Below, piece by piece: positions 1-8,596 of a DNA stretch of 64,000 nt. The stretch is from assembly GCA_035485575.1 (NCBI GenBank), contig DATHNW010000006.1:62001-126000 (forward strand), read 5' to 3'. The notes beneath the pieces are model-generated. The model was given only the letters and a program-made list of their open reading frames with translations. It had not been told where the DNA came from and ran no database searches. The position numbers and the translations under genes are program-made. The DNA is from DASRHD01 sp035485575. Lineage in GTDB: Bacteria > Verrucomicrobiota > Verrucomicrobiia > Opitutales > Opitutaceae. Numbering within the stretch: the first letter of the stretch is position 1; every line of letters begins with the position of its first letter.

Positions 1-124
1 CGGAAATGTTGTCGATCGTGCTGGAGACGCTTTTGACGTCAAAATGGCGCGATTTGAGCAGGGACAACAGCTCCTTGTTGTCCATGTTGATTTTTTTCGC
101 CAGTTCGTGGATGCGGATACTCAT
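1..124 (-). CDS. infB: Translation initiation factor IF-2, N-terminal fragment (window edge)
   Basis: Reading the minus strand from the ATG at 124 gives 41 codons to the window edge with no stop. The peptide begins MSIRIHELAKKI and continues with NKELLSLLK, the small IF2_N helical domain that opens bacterial IF-2 (ribosome binding; the GTPase core lies outside the window). It follows nusA in the same direction by about 27 bases, the conserved nusA-infB order of bacterial chromosomes. Only the N-terminus is visible, so the family call rests on the IF2_N motif plus synteny. Confidence 0.85.
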   Translation of the reverse strand, partial: MSIRIHELAKKINMDNKELLSLLKSRHFDVKSVSSTIDNIS

Positions 125-151
125 TAATTAGCGGAGCGGTATGCGTGACAA

Positions 152-1384
152 TTAAACACTGGCCTTGGTAACGCGGGAAAGAATGTCCTGCGCTTCGTCG
201 GCGGTGAAGCCGGCGTCGACGAGATCGTTTTGCTCGACCCCGGCGAAAGCCGCGGGCGAATTGATGCCGATGGCGATGAGGCGTTCGGCGGTGGCGGAAT
301 CGAGCGCAAAGGTCTTGGTGAGCGAGGCCAGGGCATCCGCGCGCGGATCGATGGACGCAGTCTTGAACTCCTCGATCTCGAGACGCCAGCCGAGCAGGCG
401 CGAAGTGAGACGGACGTTCTTGCCGCCCTTGCCGATGGCGATGGCAAGGTCATCCGTCGCGACCTTCACGAGAATACGATGATTTTTTTCATCGAAGACG
501 ATGTCGCGCGGCGCGGCGGGCTTGAGCGCCTCGATGACCATTTCCTTCGGGTCGGCATAATAGCGGATGATGTCGATCTTCTCGCCACCGAGTTCGCGCA
601 CGATGGTTTTCACGCGGGCACCGCGGGCGCCGACACAGGCGCCCACCGGATCGACCTTCGGGTCGGAGGTCGAGACGGCGATTTTCGTGCGATAGCCGGG
701 TTCACGGGCAAAGGCCTCGATTTTCACCGTGCCGTCGGCGATCTCGGTGACTTCCAGCTCGAAGAGGCGGCGGACAAATTTCGGGCTGGCGCGCGTGAGA
801 ATGACTTCCGGGCCGCGCGGGCTCGATTCGATGGCAAGCAGCAGGCAGCGGATGCGCTCGCCGGGCTGGTATTCCTCGCCGGGCACCTGCTCCTTGCCGG
901 GCAGCGTGGCCTCGGCCTTGCCCAGGTCGATGAAGAGGTCATTGCGCTCGCGGCGGCGGACGACGCCGCTGACGATGTCGCCGACCATGTCCTTGAAGTC
1001 GTCGTAGATGCGTTCCTTCTCGAACTGCCGCACCTTTTGCATGACGGCCTGGCGGGCGGTCTGCGCGGCAATGCGGCCGAGCGTCGAGGGGTCGATTTCC
1101 TTTTCGATGAATTCACCCAGCTGAATTCCGGGCTTCAGAGCCTGCGCCTTCTCCAGGTGGATCTCGGTCTTGGGATTGCTGATGGAATCCACCACCTTGA
1201 GCAACGACCAGGCGTTGAGCTGGCCGTTCTTCGGGTTGATCTCGATTTTCAGCTCCTGGCCGGAATTTACACCCTTGAGGGCCGCTGTTTTGAGGGCGTT
1301 GACGATCGCGGCGATCATGTCGGGACGACTGATCCCCTTCTCCTTCTCCATGTACTCGAGAACGGAAAGAATTTCGCTGCTCAT
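152..1384 (-). CDS. nusA: Transcription termination/antitermination factor NusA
   Basis: NusA binds RNA polymerase and nascent RNA and modulates pausing, termination and antitermination. The 410-residue product has the usual order: NusA N-terminal domain (starts MSSEILSVLEYMEKEKGI), S1 domain (VSGVVRRRERNDLFIDLGKA), and two KH domains with the signatures DPVGACVGARGARV and LAIAIGKGGKNVRL. A helix-hairpin-helix-like tail follows (ADALASLTKTFALDSATAERL). The open frame extends 31 codons upstream, but family alignment favours the ATG at 1384. It is followed by infB in the same direction. No strong Shine-Dalgarno is visible. Confidence 0.95.
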   Translation of the reverse strand: MSSEILSVLEYMEKEKGISRPDMIAAIVNALKTAALKGVNSGQELKIEINPKNGQLNAWSLLKVVDSISNPKTEIHLEKAQALKPGIQLGEFIEKEIDPSTLGRIAAQTARQAVMQKVRQFEKERIYDDFKDMVGDIVSGVVRRRERNDLFIDLGKAEATLPGKEQVPGEEYQPGERIRCLLLAIESSPRGPEVILTRASPKFVRRLFELEVTEIADGTVKIEAFAREPGYRTKIAVSTSDPKVDPVGACVGARGARVKTIVRELGGEKIDIIRYYADPKEMVIEALKPAAPRDIVFDEKNHRILVKVATDDLAIAIGKGGKNVRLTSRLLGWRLEIEEFKTASIDPRADALASLTKTFALDSATAERLIAIGINSPAAFAGVEQNDLVDAGFTADEAQDILSRVTKASV

Positions 1385-1483
1385 GGCTGTTATATTAGTG
1401 GAAAAAAAAAGCGGGCGCGGAGCCCACTTCAGTAAAGTGAACGATGTTGAGTTGGTCAGAATAGCTCCCGGCGCCAAACCTTG

Positions 1484-2740
1484 TCAAGTCCTGCAGCCGT
1501 TTTGGCCGGCCGAGCTTTCCCGCGCAAGCAGCCAGCCGAGCAGACCTTGCGCAAACCCGTGACACGCCGGACGGGCGCGCCCGGTGAAAACCTCCAGCGC
1601 CCGCAATGTCTGCACCACATGCGGCGGCAGGTCGCCCGCCGGCCAATGAAACCACCGCGCGAAGAACGCCGCCTCATCCGTGCCGCGCGTCGCCAGCAGT
1701 GGCCAGAACCCATCGCAAACCAGATTGTCGAACCGTGTGCCGCCGATCGCGCCGTCACAAATCCCAGTGGCGAGCCGTTCGCGCAACTTGGCCAATCCAT
1801 GCGCGCGGCGGAATTCCGCCGTGGACGCATCCGTGAGAGTCACGCCAGATGCCGGCAACGCCTGCGCGAACGCCTCCAGCCGGGCCGGCCAGTCGGGCCG
1901 GGCGCGCGTCCATGCCGCATACTGGCGCAGGCGCACCCGCGGGTGATTTGCCGGGCGCACACCTTGCACGCTCCAGCGTTCGCGTTCGGCGGCCAAGGCC
2001 TCATCGGCCAAGCCCTCCCCTCTTTCCTCCCAGGCCGGCAGCGGCCAGACCGCGGCGATCCGCAGCATCGGCGCGCGATTGAAACAGTAGCCCAGGATTT
2101 CCAGCGCCGCCTGATGACAGGCCTCCTTCCAGCCGAGCCGCTCCAGGCGTACGCGCGCAAAGCGCACTTTTTGCCGCCAGCGCATTTCCGCATGACGGCG
2201 CAGCAAGGCCTCGAGCTCAGCCGGCGCCAGCGGGCTGAGTTCCTCGATCGCCCGCGACGCCGGCCGGTTGGCCAGCGCCTCGACGACTTCGTCCGCGGCG
2301 AATTCCTCGAGGTCGTGATGCAGCAGCGGCAAAAGCGCGAGCACCGGAATCTGCCGGCCATCGCGCCCGCGTGAAAAAATTTCCACCGGTGGAAACAGGA
2401 CGACGTGCAGCACGACGCCGTCGTAGGCCTCATCGGCGGCATGCGCATGCGCCACCCAGTCTTCCGCGTGCAAATGCACCTCGATATCGCCGGTCACTTC
2501 CGCGTCGCCCAGCCGGAGCCGCGCGTCCTTGAAATCAGGCCCGCCGAGCAGATTCCATCGGCCGGGATGCCGTATGTGCACCACGCGGCCGTCGGCGGTC
2601 ACAGCACGCATCGCGTCAAAATCACCGCGCAGCCAGATCTTCTGCAGCAGCTTTTCCGGAAAGGAAAACGGCCCTTCGAGGCCCTGCATCTCGGCCACGG
2701 CCTCGACAAAAGGGGAAGCGTTGTTCGTGGATTTCTTCAT
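1484..2740 (-). CDS. DUF2851 family protein
   Basis: A 418-residue protein with the hallmarks of DUF2851, common in Bacteroidetes and Verrucomicrobia and of unknown function: an N-terminal WLRGDF segment, RHPGRWNLLGGPDFKDARL, then GDIEVHLHAEDW. The conserved acidic and histidine residues (D, E, H) suggest a nuclease-like fold, but that is inference. The start at 2740 (ATG) is chosen over the longer frame because its ATGA overlaps the stop of the upstream YacP-like gene, implying translational coupling. Upstream, the longer frame gives only low-complexity Arg/Pro sequence. Confidence 0.8.
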   Translation of the reverse strand: MKKSTNNASPFVEAVAEMQGLEGPFSFPEKLLQKIWLRGDFDAMRAVTADGRVVHIRHPGRWNLLGGPDFKDARLRLGDAEVTGDIEVHLHAEDWVAHAHAADEAYDGVVLHVVLFPPVEIFSRGRDGRQIPVLALLPLLHHDLEEFAADEVVEALANRPASRAIEELSPLAPAELEALLRRHAEMRWRQKVRFARVRLERLGWKEACHQAALEILGYCFNRAPMLRIAAVWPLPAWEERGEGLADEALAAERERWSVQGVRPANHPRVRLRQYAAWTRARPDWPARLEAFAQALPASGVTLTDASTAEFRRAHGLAKLRERLATGICDGAIGGTRFDNLVCDGFWPLLATRGTDEAAFFARWFHWPAGDLPPHVVQTLRALEVFTGRARPACHGFAQGLLGWLLARESSAGQNGCRT

Positions 2741-3207
2741 GGACGGCGCCAATCGCGATCGTTGGCGCGGCGCAGGCCCGAGACTTGTCCCGCCTGTCGC
2801 GCGGCGGCGCGGTCGCACCACGCGCGCAGGTCTTCGGGCGAACACCACGCAGCACCGAGGGCGGCAATGGTTTGCTGCTCGGCCCGGTCGGCGGTGGCCA
2901 CCGTGCAGGTGGCGGGATCGGCTGCGCGGCCGACCAGCTGCTCGATGACGTCGTCGGCGGTGAGGTCAACCGGCGTGAAAATATGCGCGAAGGTCGCATG
3001 CCCGCCGGGCTGCTCGACCGTGAGCTCGGGGCCGCGTCCGTCAAACACGAGCGTCACGCGCCAGCCCTCGGTGTCATGCAGCACGCGCAGGGTTTGCGAA
3101 AGCTGCCCACGGGCGGCGTCCTTGTCCCGCGCAGCGAGCGCATTCAGGTCCGGCCACGCGCGCAGGACATTAGCGCCATCGACGAGCAAGTGTTTTTCAA
3201 AAGCCAC
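2737..3207 (-). CDS. YacP-like NYN-domain RNase
   Basis: A 156-residue protein with the NYN/PIN-like fold of the YacP/Rae1 family, which contains ribosome-associated endoribonucleases. Visible motifs: the opening strand HLLVDGANVLRAWP with the first catalytic-type Asp, LVFDGRG with a second acidic position, ADDVIEQLV, and VATADRAEQ near the C-terminus. I choose the GTG at 3207, because the longer frame (TTG at 3243) would translate part of a dispersed repeat as an Arg-rich leader. It overlaps the DUF2851 gene by four bases. Substrate is unknown here. Confidence 0.75.
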   Translation of the reverse strand: MAFEKHLLVDGANVLRAWPDLNALAARDKDAARGQLSQTLRVLHDTEGWRVTLVFDGRGPELTVEQPGGHATFAHIFTPVDLTADDVIEQLVGRAADPATCTVATADRAEQQTIAALGAAWCSPEDLRAWCDRAAARQAGQVSGLRRANDRDWRRP

Positions 3208-3210
3208 GGC

Positions 3211-3257
3211 GCGGAGCCTGCCCCGCGGGTGAAAGCCCGACAAGCCCGGCGTCGCGA
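3211..3257. repeat. Dispersed ~47-base repeat, copy A
   Basis: This stretch aligns with 6685-6733 over nearly its whole length. Shared blocks include GAGCC, CCGCG, TGA-GAAAGC and CGACAAGCCC, then CGCG/TCGCGA. It sits just upstream of the preferred start of the YacP-like gene. It looks like a short interspersed intergenic element rather than coding sequence. Two copies in 3.5 kb suggest a family in the genome; copy number cannot be judged from one window. Confidence 0.55.
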
Positions 3258-3319
3258 TGACCGCACTTTTTTCAGACAGCTTTCGGGCGGCTCATTCGCC
3301 CCATGGCACGGCCCTACGT

Positions 3320-3347
3320 ACTACACCCCATTATGACTACACCCCAT
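3320..3347. repeat. Two 12-base direct repeats
   Basis: The 12-mer ACTACACCCCAT occurs at 3320-3331 and again at 3336-3347, a 16-base period, about 90 bases upstream of the large secreted protein gene. It could be a regulator site or a small tandem duplication; nothing else distinguishes these. Confidence 0.4.
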
Positions 3348-3438
3348 CGTAGCCCCGGCCAAAGACGCCTATTCTGCCCGGCTTAACTCAAATCGATCAT
3401 ACTTTGTCCGCACGAGCCGGCTCAGAAAAGAAGACCCA

Positions 3439-6400
3439 ATGAAAAATTACCGCACATTACTCTCGTCGACCCTCTTGGCCTTGACGGTTTTCGCTGGCCT
3501 CCCAGCCCGAGCCGACAACATGGCATCAATCGCCATCGCCCCCACCACTGGGGTGGTCACCCTCGTTCCGCGCTGGGCCATCGGCGGCAGTCTCGCCGGA
3601 TTCCATTTCATGGCGCAGGATTTGTCGCTGGGCGGAGGCGCCAACCAATTCTACTCGATCAAGAGCACCGCCATTCCCGCCGGTGGCGATATCGCCGCCT
3701 TCACCCGCTATATCGCGGCGTCCGGCGCTGCGACCAATCATGCGGACATCGGCAGCAAGCTCACCCCGAATTTCTACTCGGCCCTGACTTCGGCCGATCC
3801 CGACGTCGGTTACGGCCCGGTTAACCTGTATTTCATCCACCACAAGTCGTCTGGGGATTACTTCACGGTAATCGTGCCCAGTTCCGGGACCGCTTCGGCT
3901 GTCACTGATTTGAAGCCCATGTCCGGGCCGGGCGGCCCGGCTACGCTGGGTACAGGCGGCTACTTTGGCCTGACCTTCGCCGCTTCCAATCTGGGCTATG
4001 GTCTCGACTTTTTCTACTATCTTCGCACCGACCCCGCGACCGGATTCACTAATTTTGGCACGCTTGATCCCGCTTTGCTCGGGACTTCGGCCGATAAATT
4101 CAGTTTGGGCACGGGCGGACATAACGCCCTAGAATACACCGGCTCCGATGTCGGCTTCGGAGTGAACAAAATGTATTACCTCCGGCTGGACCCGGTCACC
4201 AGTTTCACGATTCTCGGGACCTTGGATCCGGGAACGGGACAGGCCTCGGATATCGCCAACCTCGGCAGTGTCTATTCGACGCTAACCTTCGTTCCCGGCG
4301 ACGTGGGATTTGGCACTAGCCAATTCTACACGACCGGCCCGGTCAACACGACGTGGCAATCAGTCAGCTTTGCCGCCATCGCAAACCGGCTGCTCAGCGA
4401 CGGTTCGTTCACAGTCAGCCCGTCGGCCAGCTCCAGCTTGCCGATCACGCTCACCGTCGTGAGCGGTTCAACCGGGTCGGCTACGATCAGCGGTCCGGTG
4501 AGCGGCGTCTTCACCGTCACACCCACAGCGGGAGGCGTCATCACCCTGCAAGCGTCGCAGGCCGGCCAGGCCGCTCCCACCGCTTACGAATTTAACATGC
4601 TGCGGCAGAGTTTCACGGTTTCCGTAACCGCCACGCCGACGTTCACTCCGATGGCGGGAACATACACCGGTGCGCAGTCGGTGAGCATTGCGACCGCGAC
4701 CAGCGGCGCCTCCATCCGTTACACCACCGATGGCAGCACCCCGAGTGAAACCATCGGTACGGTTTATGTCAGTGCCCTGACGGTCAGCGCGACCACGACG
4801 CTCAAAGCCATCGCCTACAAGACCGGCCTGGCCGACAGCACGGTGGCAAGCGCCGTCTATATCATTAACACGGTAGGAGCGGTCTCAGCACCTGATTTCA
4901 GCCCGGCCGGCGGTACGTTTACCACCGCGCAATCGGTGATCATCACCTCAAGCACCAGCGGCGCCTCCATCCGTTACACCACCGATGGCAGCACCCCGAG
5001 TTCGACCCTTGGCACAATCTATTTCGGTCCCGTGTCGATCAGTGCCACCACGACGTTTAAGGCCATCGCCTACAAAACCGCGCTGACCGACAGCGCCGTC
5101 ACGAGCGGCGCCTTCATCGAGGTGCCTGTCGCTCCGGTGAATCCCGGTGTCCTGAGCGATCAGCCGGTCACGATCGGCCACACCGCGACTCTCGTCGCCT
5201 CGGTCACGGGCAATCCCCCTCCTTCCATCCAGTGGCAGGTTTCGACCGATGGCGGCACGACCTGGATCAATCTGAGCAACAACAGCTCCTATAGCGGAGT
5301 CACGACCAGCACCCTGGTCATCACGGGCAGCGCAGCCCTCAACGGCAATAAATACCGCTATGTTGCGACCAATGGCAGCGGCTCGGTTGCCAGCAACGCC
5401 TTTACCCTGAGCGTCGTCGCAGCCCAGTTCCCGTCCCCGACCTGCATCGTGGTTGACTCCACCGGCAACCTCTACGTCGGCGACTCCACCAGCAACACGA
5501 TCCAAAAAATCACCACGGCCAATGTTGTGAGCACGTTCGCTGGTTCAGCCGGCCTGGCCGGCTCGACTGACGCCACGGGCACGAGCGCCCTTTTCCGCCA
5601 GCCCGGCGGCATCACCATTGATTCCGCCGGCAACCTCTACGTGGCCGACACGGCTAATTTCTCCATCCGCAAGATCACTCCGTCCGGGGTGGTCACGACC
5701 CTTGCTGGCTCCGCTTCCAACCCGAGCTATAAGGATGGAACGGGCACCGCCGCCTGGTTCAACACACCCATCGGCATTTCCATCGATTCCGCCGGCAACC
5801 TTTACGTCGCTGATTCGGCCAATGATGTCATTCGCAAGATCACCACTCCGGCCGGAGTCGTTACCACCTTTGTCGGCACAGCCAACGCGACCGGTACAAT
5901 CGACGGAACCGGCATCGTCGCCATGTTCAACACCCCCGCGGGTGTGATAGTGGACAGCGCCGGCAATACCTATGTAGCCGACACCAACAACGACACGTTG
6001 CGCAAAGTCACGACCGGTGGCGTGGTCGGCACTCTCGCCGGCCTGGCGCAGACCACCGGCTCGAGCAACGGCTTTGACAACAGCGCCCTCTTCAACCTTC
6101 CAACCGGCCTGGCCGTCGATACCGCTGGCAATATCTACATGGCGGATACGGCCAATTCGACCATCCGCAAGATCACCCCCGCGGGTGTCGTCAGCACCCT
6201 GGCCGGTTTGGCCGGCATCGCCGGCCTGCAGGACGGCACGGGCAGCGGCGCGTTGTTCAATCAGCCGAAAGATCTGACCGTGGACAGCTCTGGCAACGTC
6301 TATGTCGCCGACACCGGCAATGCCTCCATCCGCAAGATCACTCCCGCCGGTGTCGTCACCACCCTTGTTGTCTCGGTCGCACCCGGAAGCACGACTCCCA

Positions 6401-6513
6401 CGGCGCCCGCCCCGGCCCCCGCCAGCAGCGGCGGCGGTGGCGCATTTGACACCTGGTTTATCCCGGCCCTCGCGGCCCTCGCCTTTGCACGCCGGCGTTT
6501 CCGCAAGAAATGA
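3439..6513 (+). CDS. Secreted NHL-propeller protein with chitobiase-type repeats and C-terminal sorting tail
   Basis: A 1024-residue exported protein. Residues 1-25 are a signal peptide (Lys/Arg, hydrophobic core, ends PARA). About residues 30-390 are novel beta-rich sequence with GFG-type repeats. Two CHB_HEX_C_1-like repeats follow (each with SGASIRYTTDGSTPS, around 395-560), then an Ig-like domain (around 563-660). Next come six NHL repeats of the type DSAGNLYVADTAN...IRKIT, enough for one six-bladed beta-propeller (around 670-985). The tail is a Pro/Ala linker, SSGGGG, one hydrophobic helix (FIPALAALAFA) and RRRFRKK, a Gly-rich/TM/basic sorting signal like those handled by rhombosortase or exosortase-type systems. 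Likely a surface adhesion or binding protein; ligand unknown. A terminator follows. Confidence 0.85.
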   Translation: MKNYRTLLSSTLLALTVFAGLPARADNMASIAIAPTTGVVTLVPRWAIGGSLAGFHFMAQDLSLGGGANQFYSIKSTAIPAGGDIAAFTRYIAASGAATNHADIGSKLTPNFYSALTSADPDVGYGPVNLYFIHHKSSGDYFTVIVPSSGTASAVTDLKPMSGPGGPATLGTGGYFGLTFAASNLGYGLDFFYYLRTDPATGFTNFGTLDPALLGTSADKFSLGTGGHNALEYTGSDVGFGVNKMYYLRLDPVTSFTILGTLDPGTGQASDIANLGSVYSTLTFVPGDVGFGTSQFYTTGPVNTTWQSVSFAAIANRLLSDGSFTVSPSASSSLPITLTVVSGSTGSATISGPVSGVFTVTPTAGGVITLQASQAGQAAPTAYEFNMLRQSFTVSVTATPTFTPMAGTYTGAQSVSIATATSGASIRYTTDGSTPSETIGTVYVSALTVSATTTLKAIAYKTGLADSTVASAVYIINTVGAVSAPDFSPAGGTFTTAQSVIITSSTSGASIRYTTDGSTPSSTLGTIYFGPVSISATTTFKAIAYKTALTDSAVTSGAFIEVPVAPVNPGVLSDQPVTIGHTATLVASVTGNPPPSIQWQVSTDGGTTWINLSNNSSYSGVTTSTLVITGSAALNGNKYRYVATNGSGSVASNAFTLSVVAAQFPSPTCIVVDSTGNLYVGDSTSNTIQKITTANVVSTFAGSAGLAGSTDATGTSALFRQPGGITIDSAGNLYVADTANFSIRKITPSGVVTTLAGSASNPSYKDGTGTAAWFNTPIGISIDSAGNLYVADSANDVIRKITTPAGVVTTFVGTANATGTIDGTGIVAMFNTPAGVIVDSAGNTYVADTNNDTLRKVTTGGVVGTLAGLAQTTGSSNGFDNSALFNLPTGLAVDTAGNIYMADTANSTIRKITPAGVVSTLAGLAGIAGLQDGTGSGALFNQPKDLTVDSSGNVYVADTGNASIRKITPAGVVTTLVVSVAPGSTTPTAPAPAPASSGGGGAFDTWFIPALAALAFARRRFRKK

Positions 6514-6544
6514 CCAAGCGGGGATTATAACTCCCGAAATACTG

Positions 6545-6572
6545 AGCCCACTCTCGCGAGTGGGCTTTTTTC
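6545..6572 (+). terminator. Rho-independent terminator
   Basis: AGCCCACT (6545-6552), loop CTCGCG, AGTGGGCT (6559-6566), then a T run (6567-6571). An 8-bp perfect stem followed by U-tract, 31 bases after the stop of the NHL protein gene. Confidence 0.85.
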
Positions 6573-6684
6573 CGTTCAAATCATGCCAGGCCTAGACTTG
6601 GCGAAACTTGCTTCCCCTCGAGCAACTGTCTCTTGGCGTGGCTGAACCGTGAGCGGGGTTGCCTCACTTTTCACCAGCCCTCAC

Positions 6685-6733
6685 GCAGAGCCGGCTCCGC
6701 GTGAGAAAGCTCGACAAGCCCCGCGTTTCGCGA
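6685..6733. repeat. Dispersed ~47-base repeat, copy B
   Basis: Second copy of the element at 3211-3257, only 18 bases before the tRNA gene. This copy has better dyad symmetry: CTCACGC (6680-6686) pairs with GCGTGAG (6699-6705) around the palindrome AGCCGGCT. The similarity between copies is by eye. Confidence 0.55.
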
Positions 6734-6750
6734 AGTTTTATGGGCCGATT

Positions 6751-6838
6751 GGAGAGGTGGCAGAGTGGTCTATCGCGGCGGTCTTGAAAACCGCTGAACC
6801 GCAAGGTTCCGGGGGTTCGAATCCCTCCCTCTCCGCCA
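6751..6838 (+). tRNA. tRNA-Ser (anticodon UGA)
   Basis: 88 bases including encoded CCA. Acceptor GGAGAGG pairs with CCTCTCC; the D-arm, a long class II variable arm (GAACCGCAAGGTTC) and T-arm GGGGGTTCGAATCCC are all present. The anticodon arm is GCGGT-CTTGAAA-ACCGC with TGA at 6785-6787, reading UCA codons. The gene is intact. An integrase gene starts 63 bases after it, so its 3' end is the probable attachment site of the element to the right. Confidence 0.95.
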
Positions 6839-6870
6839 TTTTCCTCCTCTGAGGGGGAAAAACCCGAAGC

Positions 6871-6898
6871 TAGGTTGCCCAGTTGACGGGGCAACCTA
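6871..6898. promoter_or_regulatory. 10-bp perfect inverted repeat abutting the integrase start
   Basis: TAGGTTGCCC (6871-6880) and GGGCAACCTA (6889-6898) with an 8-base loop, ending three bases before the integrase ATG. No Shine-Dalgarno separates it from the start codon. It may be an integrase or Xis arm site in attL, or a hairpin that restrains integrase translation. Both are inferences from position and symmetry. Confidence 0.6.
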
Positions 6899-6901
6899 AG
6901 C

Positions 6902-8119
6902 ATGACCCACGAAAATCTGTTCTCCGTCAGCCGGTTTAAAAACCGGAATGGCGTATTCTCATGGCGGGTTGATGGCCGCCTCCACGGCGTCCGCATCCGC
7001 CGCAACTTCAAGACCAAAGAAGAGGCAGCAGCCGAGAAATCCGCCCTTGAATTGAAAGCCATGCAGACCACTTCCGGACTGCAAACCATAACCACATTTC
7101 TCGTCACTAATCAGGTGCGGGAAGCCGAGGCGTTGTTCCGCCGGGTGACGGGTCTGTCGCACCCGCTTTCGTTTTACGTGGAGTTCGCCCTGGCGAACTA
7201 CCGCGAGCCGGTGACACAAAAGCTCCTTACAGAAGCGGTCACGGAATACGTTGCCACCAAGCAGCACGAACACGAACAGGATTTGCTTTCCGAGCCGCAC
7301 CTGACGCGCATGAAGCGCGACCTAAAACGGCTGGAAAAGCACTTCCCTGGTGCAACGGTCGCGGAGCTGACCGGAGCGCGGCTGGTGGGCTATTTTGAGG
7401 CGCGCAAGGCGGCGCTCAAGACCTACAACAACCGGCGTGGCATCGTCTCGACCTTCCTCAAGTTTGCACTGCAACGCGATTGGATGACGGACAATCCGCT
7501 CGCGAAAATCCCGCCGCGCCGGATTCGCCGTCGTCGCGGAGGAGCGGTGACGTTCTCGGCAGCGCAAGCCAAAGAACTCATGGCGTTTGTCGAACAGCAC
7601 TACCCCACCGCCGTGCCGTTCTTTGCGCTCTGTCTGTTTGCAGGCATCCGGCCTTGCCTCCGCACGGGTGAAATCCTCCGGCTTCAGCCAGCGCACATTA
7701 AACTCGATGCCAGCATGATTCGCATCGATGCCGAGGTTTCAAAGGTGCGCGAGCCCCGCAACGTCACGATCCAGCCAAACTTAGCGGCCTGGCTGCGAGC
7801 CTATCCATTGAAGAAATTCCCGATCATTCCGACGAACCTCCAGCATATCCGTGAGAAGGTGGCGCAAAAATTCCCCCTCTCGCACGACGTGATGCGGCAC
7901 ACGTTCATTTCAATGTTCGTGGCGAAATTCCGCTCGCTGGGCGAGGCGGCGTTGCAAGCAGGCAATTCCGAAAGCATCATCCGCAAGCATTACCTCGACC
8001 TGAAAAACACCGAGGAAGCCGAGGAATTTTTCGGCATCATGCCCAAGCTCGTCGATGGCTCCGCAACGGAGGCCGTCATTTTTCCGATGGCGTCTCCCGA
8101 GCTACGCATCGCGGTTTGA
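6902..8119 (+). CDS. int: Tyrosine recombinase/integrase
   Basis: A 405-residue site-specific recombinase. The N-terminal third holds an arm-binding-like segment (about 10-45, WRVDGRLHGVRIRRNFKTKEEA). The core-binding helical domain is about 105-205, and the catalytic domain runs from about 215. Catalytic residues visible: R250 (in FAGIRP), H328 and R332 (HDVMRHTF), nucleophile Y364 (RKHYLD). The position usually held by His/Trp before the tyrosine is Asn (AGNSES), as in some ICE integrases. The gene directly follows tRNA-Ser, so the tRNA end is its likely target. Confidence 0.9.
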   Translation: MTHENLFSVSRFKNRNGVFSWRVDGRLHGVRIRRNFKTKEEAAAEKSALELKAMQTTSGLQTITTFLVTNQVREAEALFRRVTGLSHPLSFYVEFALANYREPVTQKLLTEAVTEYVATKQHEHEQDLLSEPHLTRMKRDLKRLEKHFPGATVAELTGARLVGYFEARKAALKTYNNRRGIVSTFLKFALQRDWMTDNPLAKIPPRRIRRRRGGAVTFSAAQAKELMAFVEQHYPTAVPFFALCLFAGIRPCLRTGEILRLQPAHIKLDASMIRIDAEVSKVREPRNVTIQPNLAAWLRAYPLKKFPIIPTNLQHIREKVAQKFPLSHDVMRHTFISMFVAKFRSLGEAALQAGNSESIIRKHYLDLKNTEEAEEFFGIMPKLVDGSATEAVIFPMASPELRIAV

Positions 8120-8147
8120 CCGCTCCCGTTGACGTGCAACGAGGGGC

Positions 8148-8375
8148 ATGGAAGCACCATTATCTCAACCCAGTGAAAACAGACTCACGGACATCATCGG
8201 CCTTCGCCTGTGCGGGATATTCCCGACAGGCAAGGAGCCGTCGATTCGCACGCTGCGGCAATGGACGAAACTCCGGCGCATCCCGCATCATCGCGTGGGA
8301 CATTTCGTTTATTACGACCCCGCTGAGATTGCCGTCCATATCCGTACAAAACTGAAGGTCCCGGCGCGGGGCTGA
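8148..8375 (+). CDS. Small HTH protein, possible excisionase
   Basis: A 75-residue protein 28 bases after the integrase and in the same direction. Residues around PSIRTLRQWTKLRRIPHHRVGHFVYYDPAEIAVHI match the MerR/Xis-like winged-helix pattern, in which a Trp-containing recognition helix is followed by a short hairpin (GHFVYYD). Position next to int suggests a directionality factor. A transcriptional regulator is the alternative. It is followed by a terminator. Confidence 0.6.
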   Translation: MEAPLSQPSENRLTDIIGLRLCGIFPTGKEPSIRTLRQWTKLRRIPHHRVGHFVYYDPAEIAVHIRTKLKVPARG

Positions 8376-8394
8376 CCCTCGCTCACCGTAATCG

Positions 8395-8433
8395 CGCCGC
8401 GCTGGCTTCACCGCCAGCGCGGCGTTTTCTTTT
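8395..8433 (+). terminator. Rho-independent terminator after the integration module
   Basis: CGCCGCGCTGGC (8395-8406), loop TTCACC, GCCAGCGCGGCG (8413-8424), then TTTTCTTTT. A 12-bp perfect stem. It ends the int-xis unit. Confidence 0.9.
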
Positions 8434-8596
8434 AAACGTTTCCCAATTTGAATCCGAGAGCTTGGGGCCACGCGGCGCGGGTGTTTCGACATTGGCAACA
8501 CGCGTTGCCGAATAACCCCCGCACTCCGGTACGGAGCGCCGGGGCTATTTTGAAATCACGACAGCGGGTAAGGTGGCGGTGTAACCAAATCCACCT

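Noticed and set aside
230..1435. 401-codon plus-strand frame opposite nusA
   Set aside because: Antisense to a full-length, well-conserved NusA; the open frame is a by-product of GC-rich codon bias.
1481..2374. 297-codon plus-strand frame opposite the DUF2851 gene
   Set aside because: Shadow frame, Arg/Pro-rich, no family likeness.
5545..6579. 344-codon minus-strand frame opposite the NHL repeats
   Set aside because: Its repetitive look is just the antisense of the NHL repeats.
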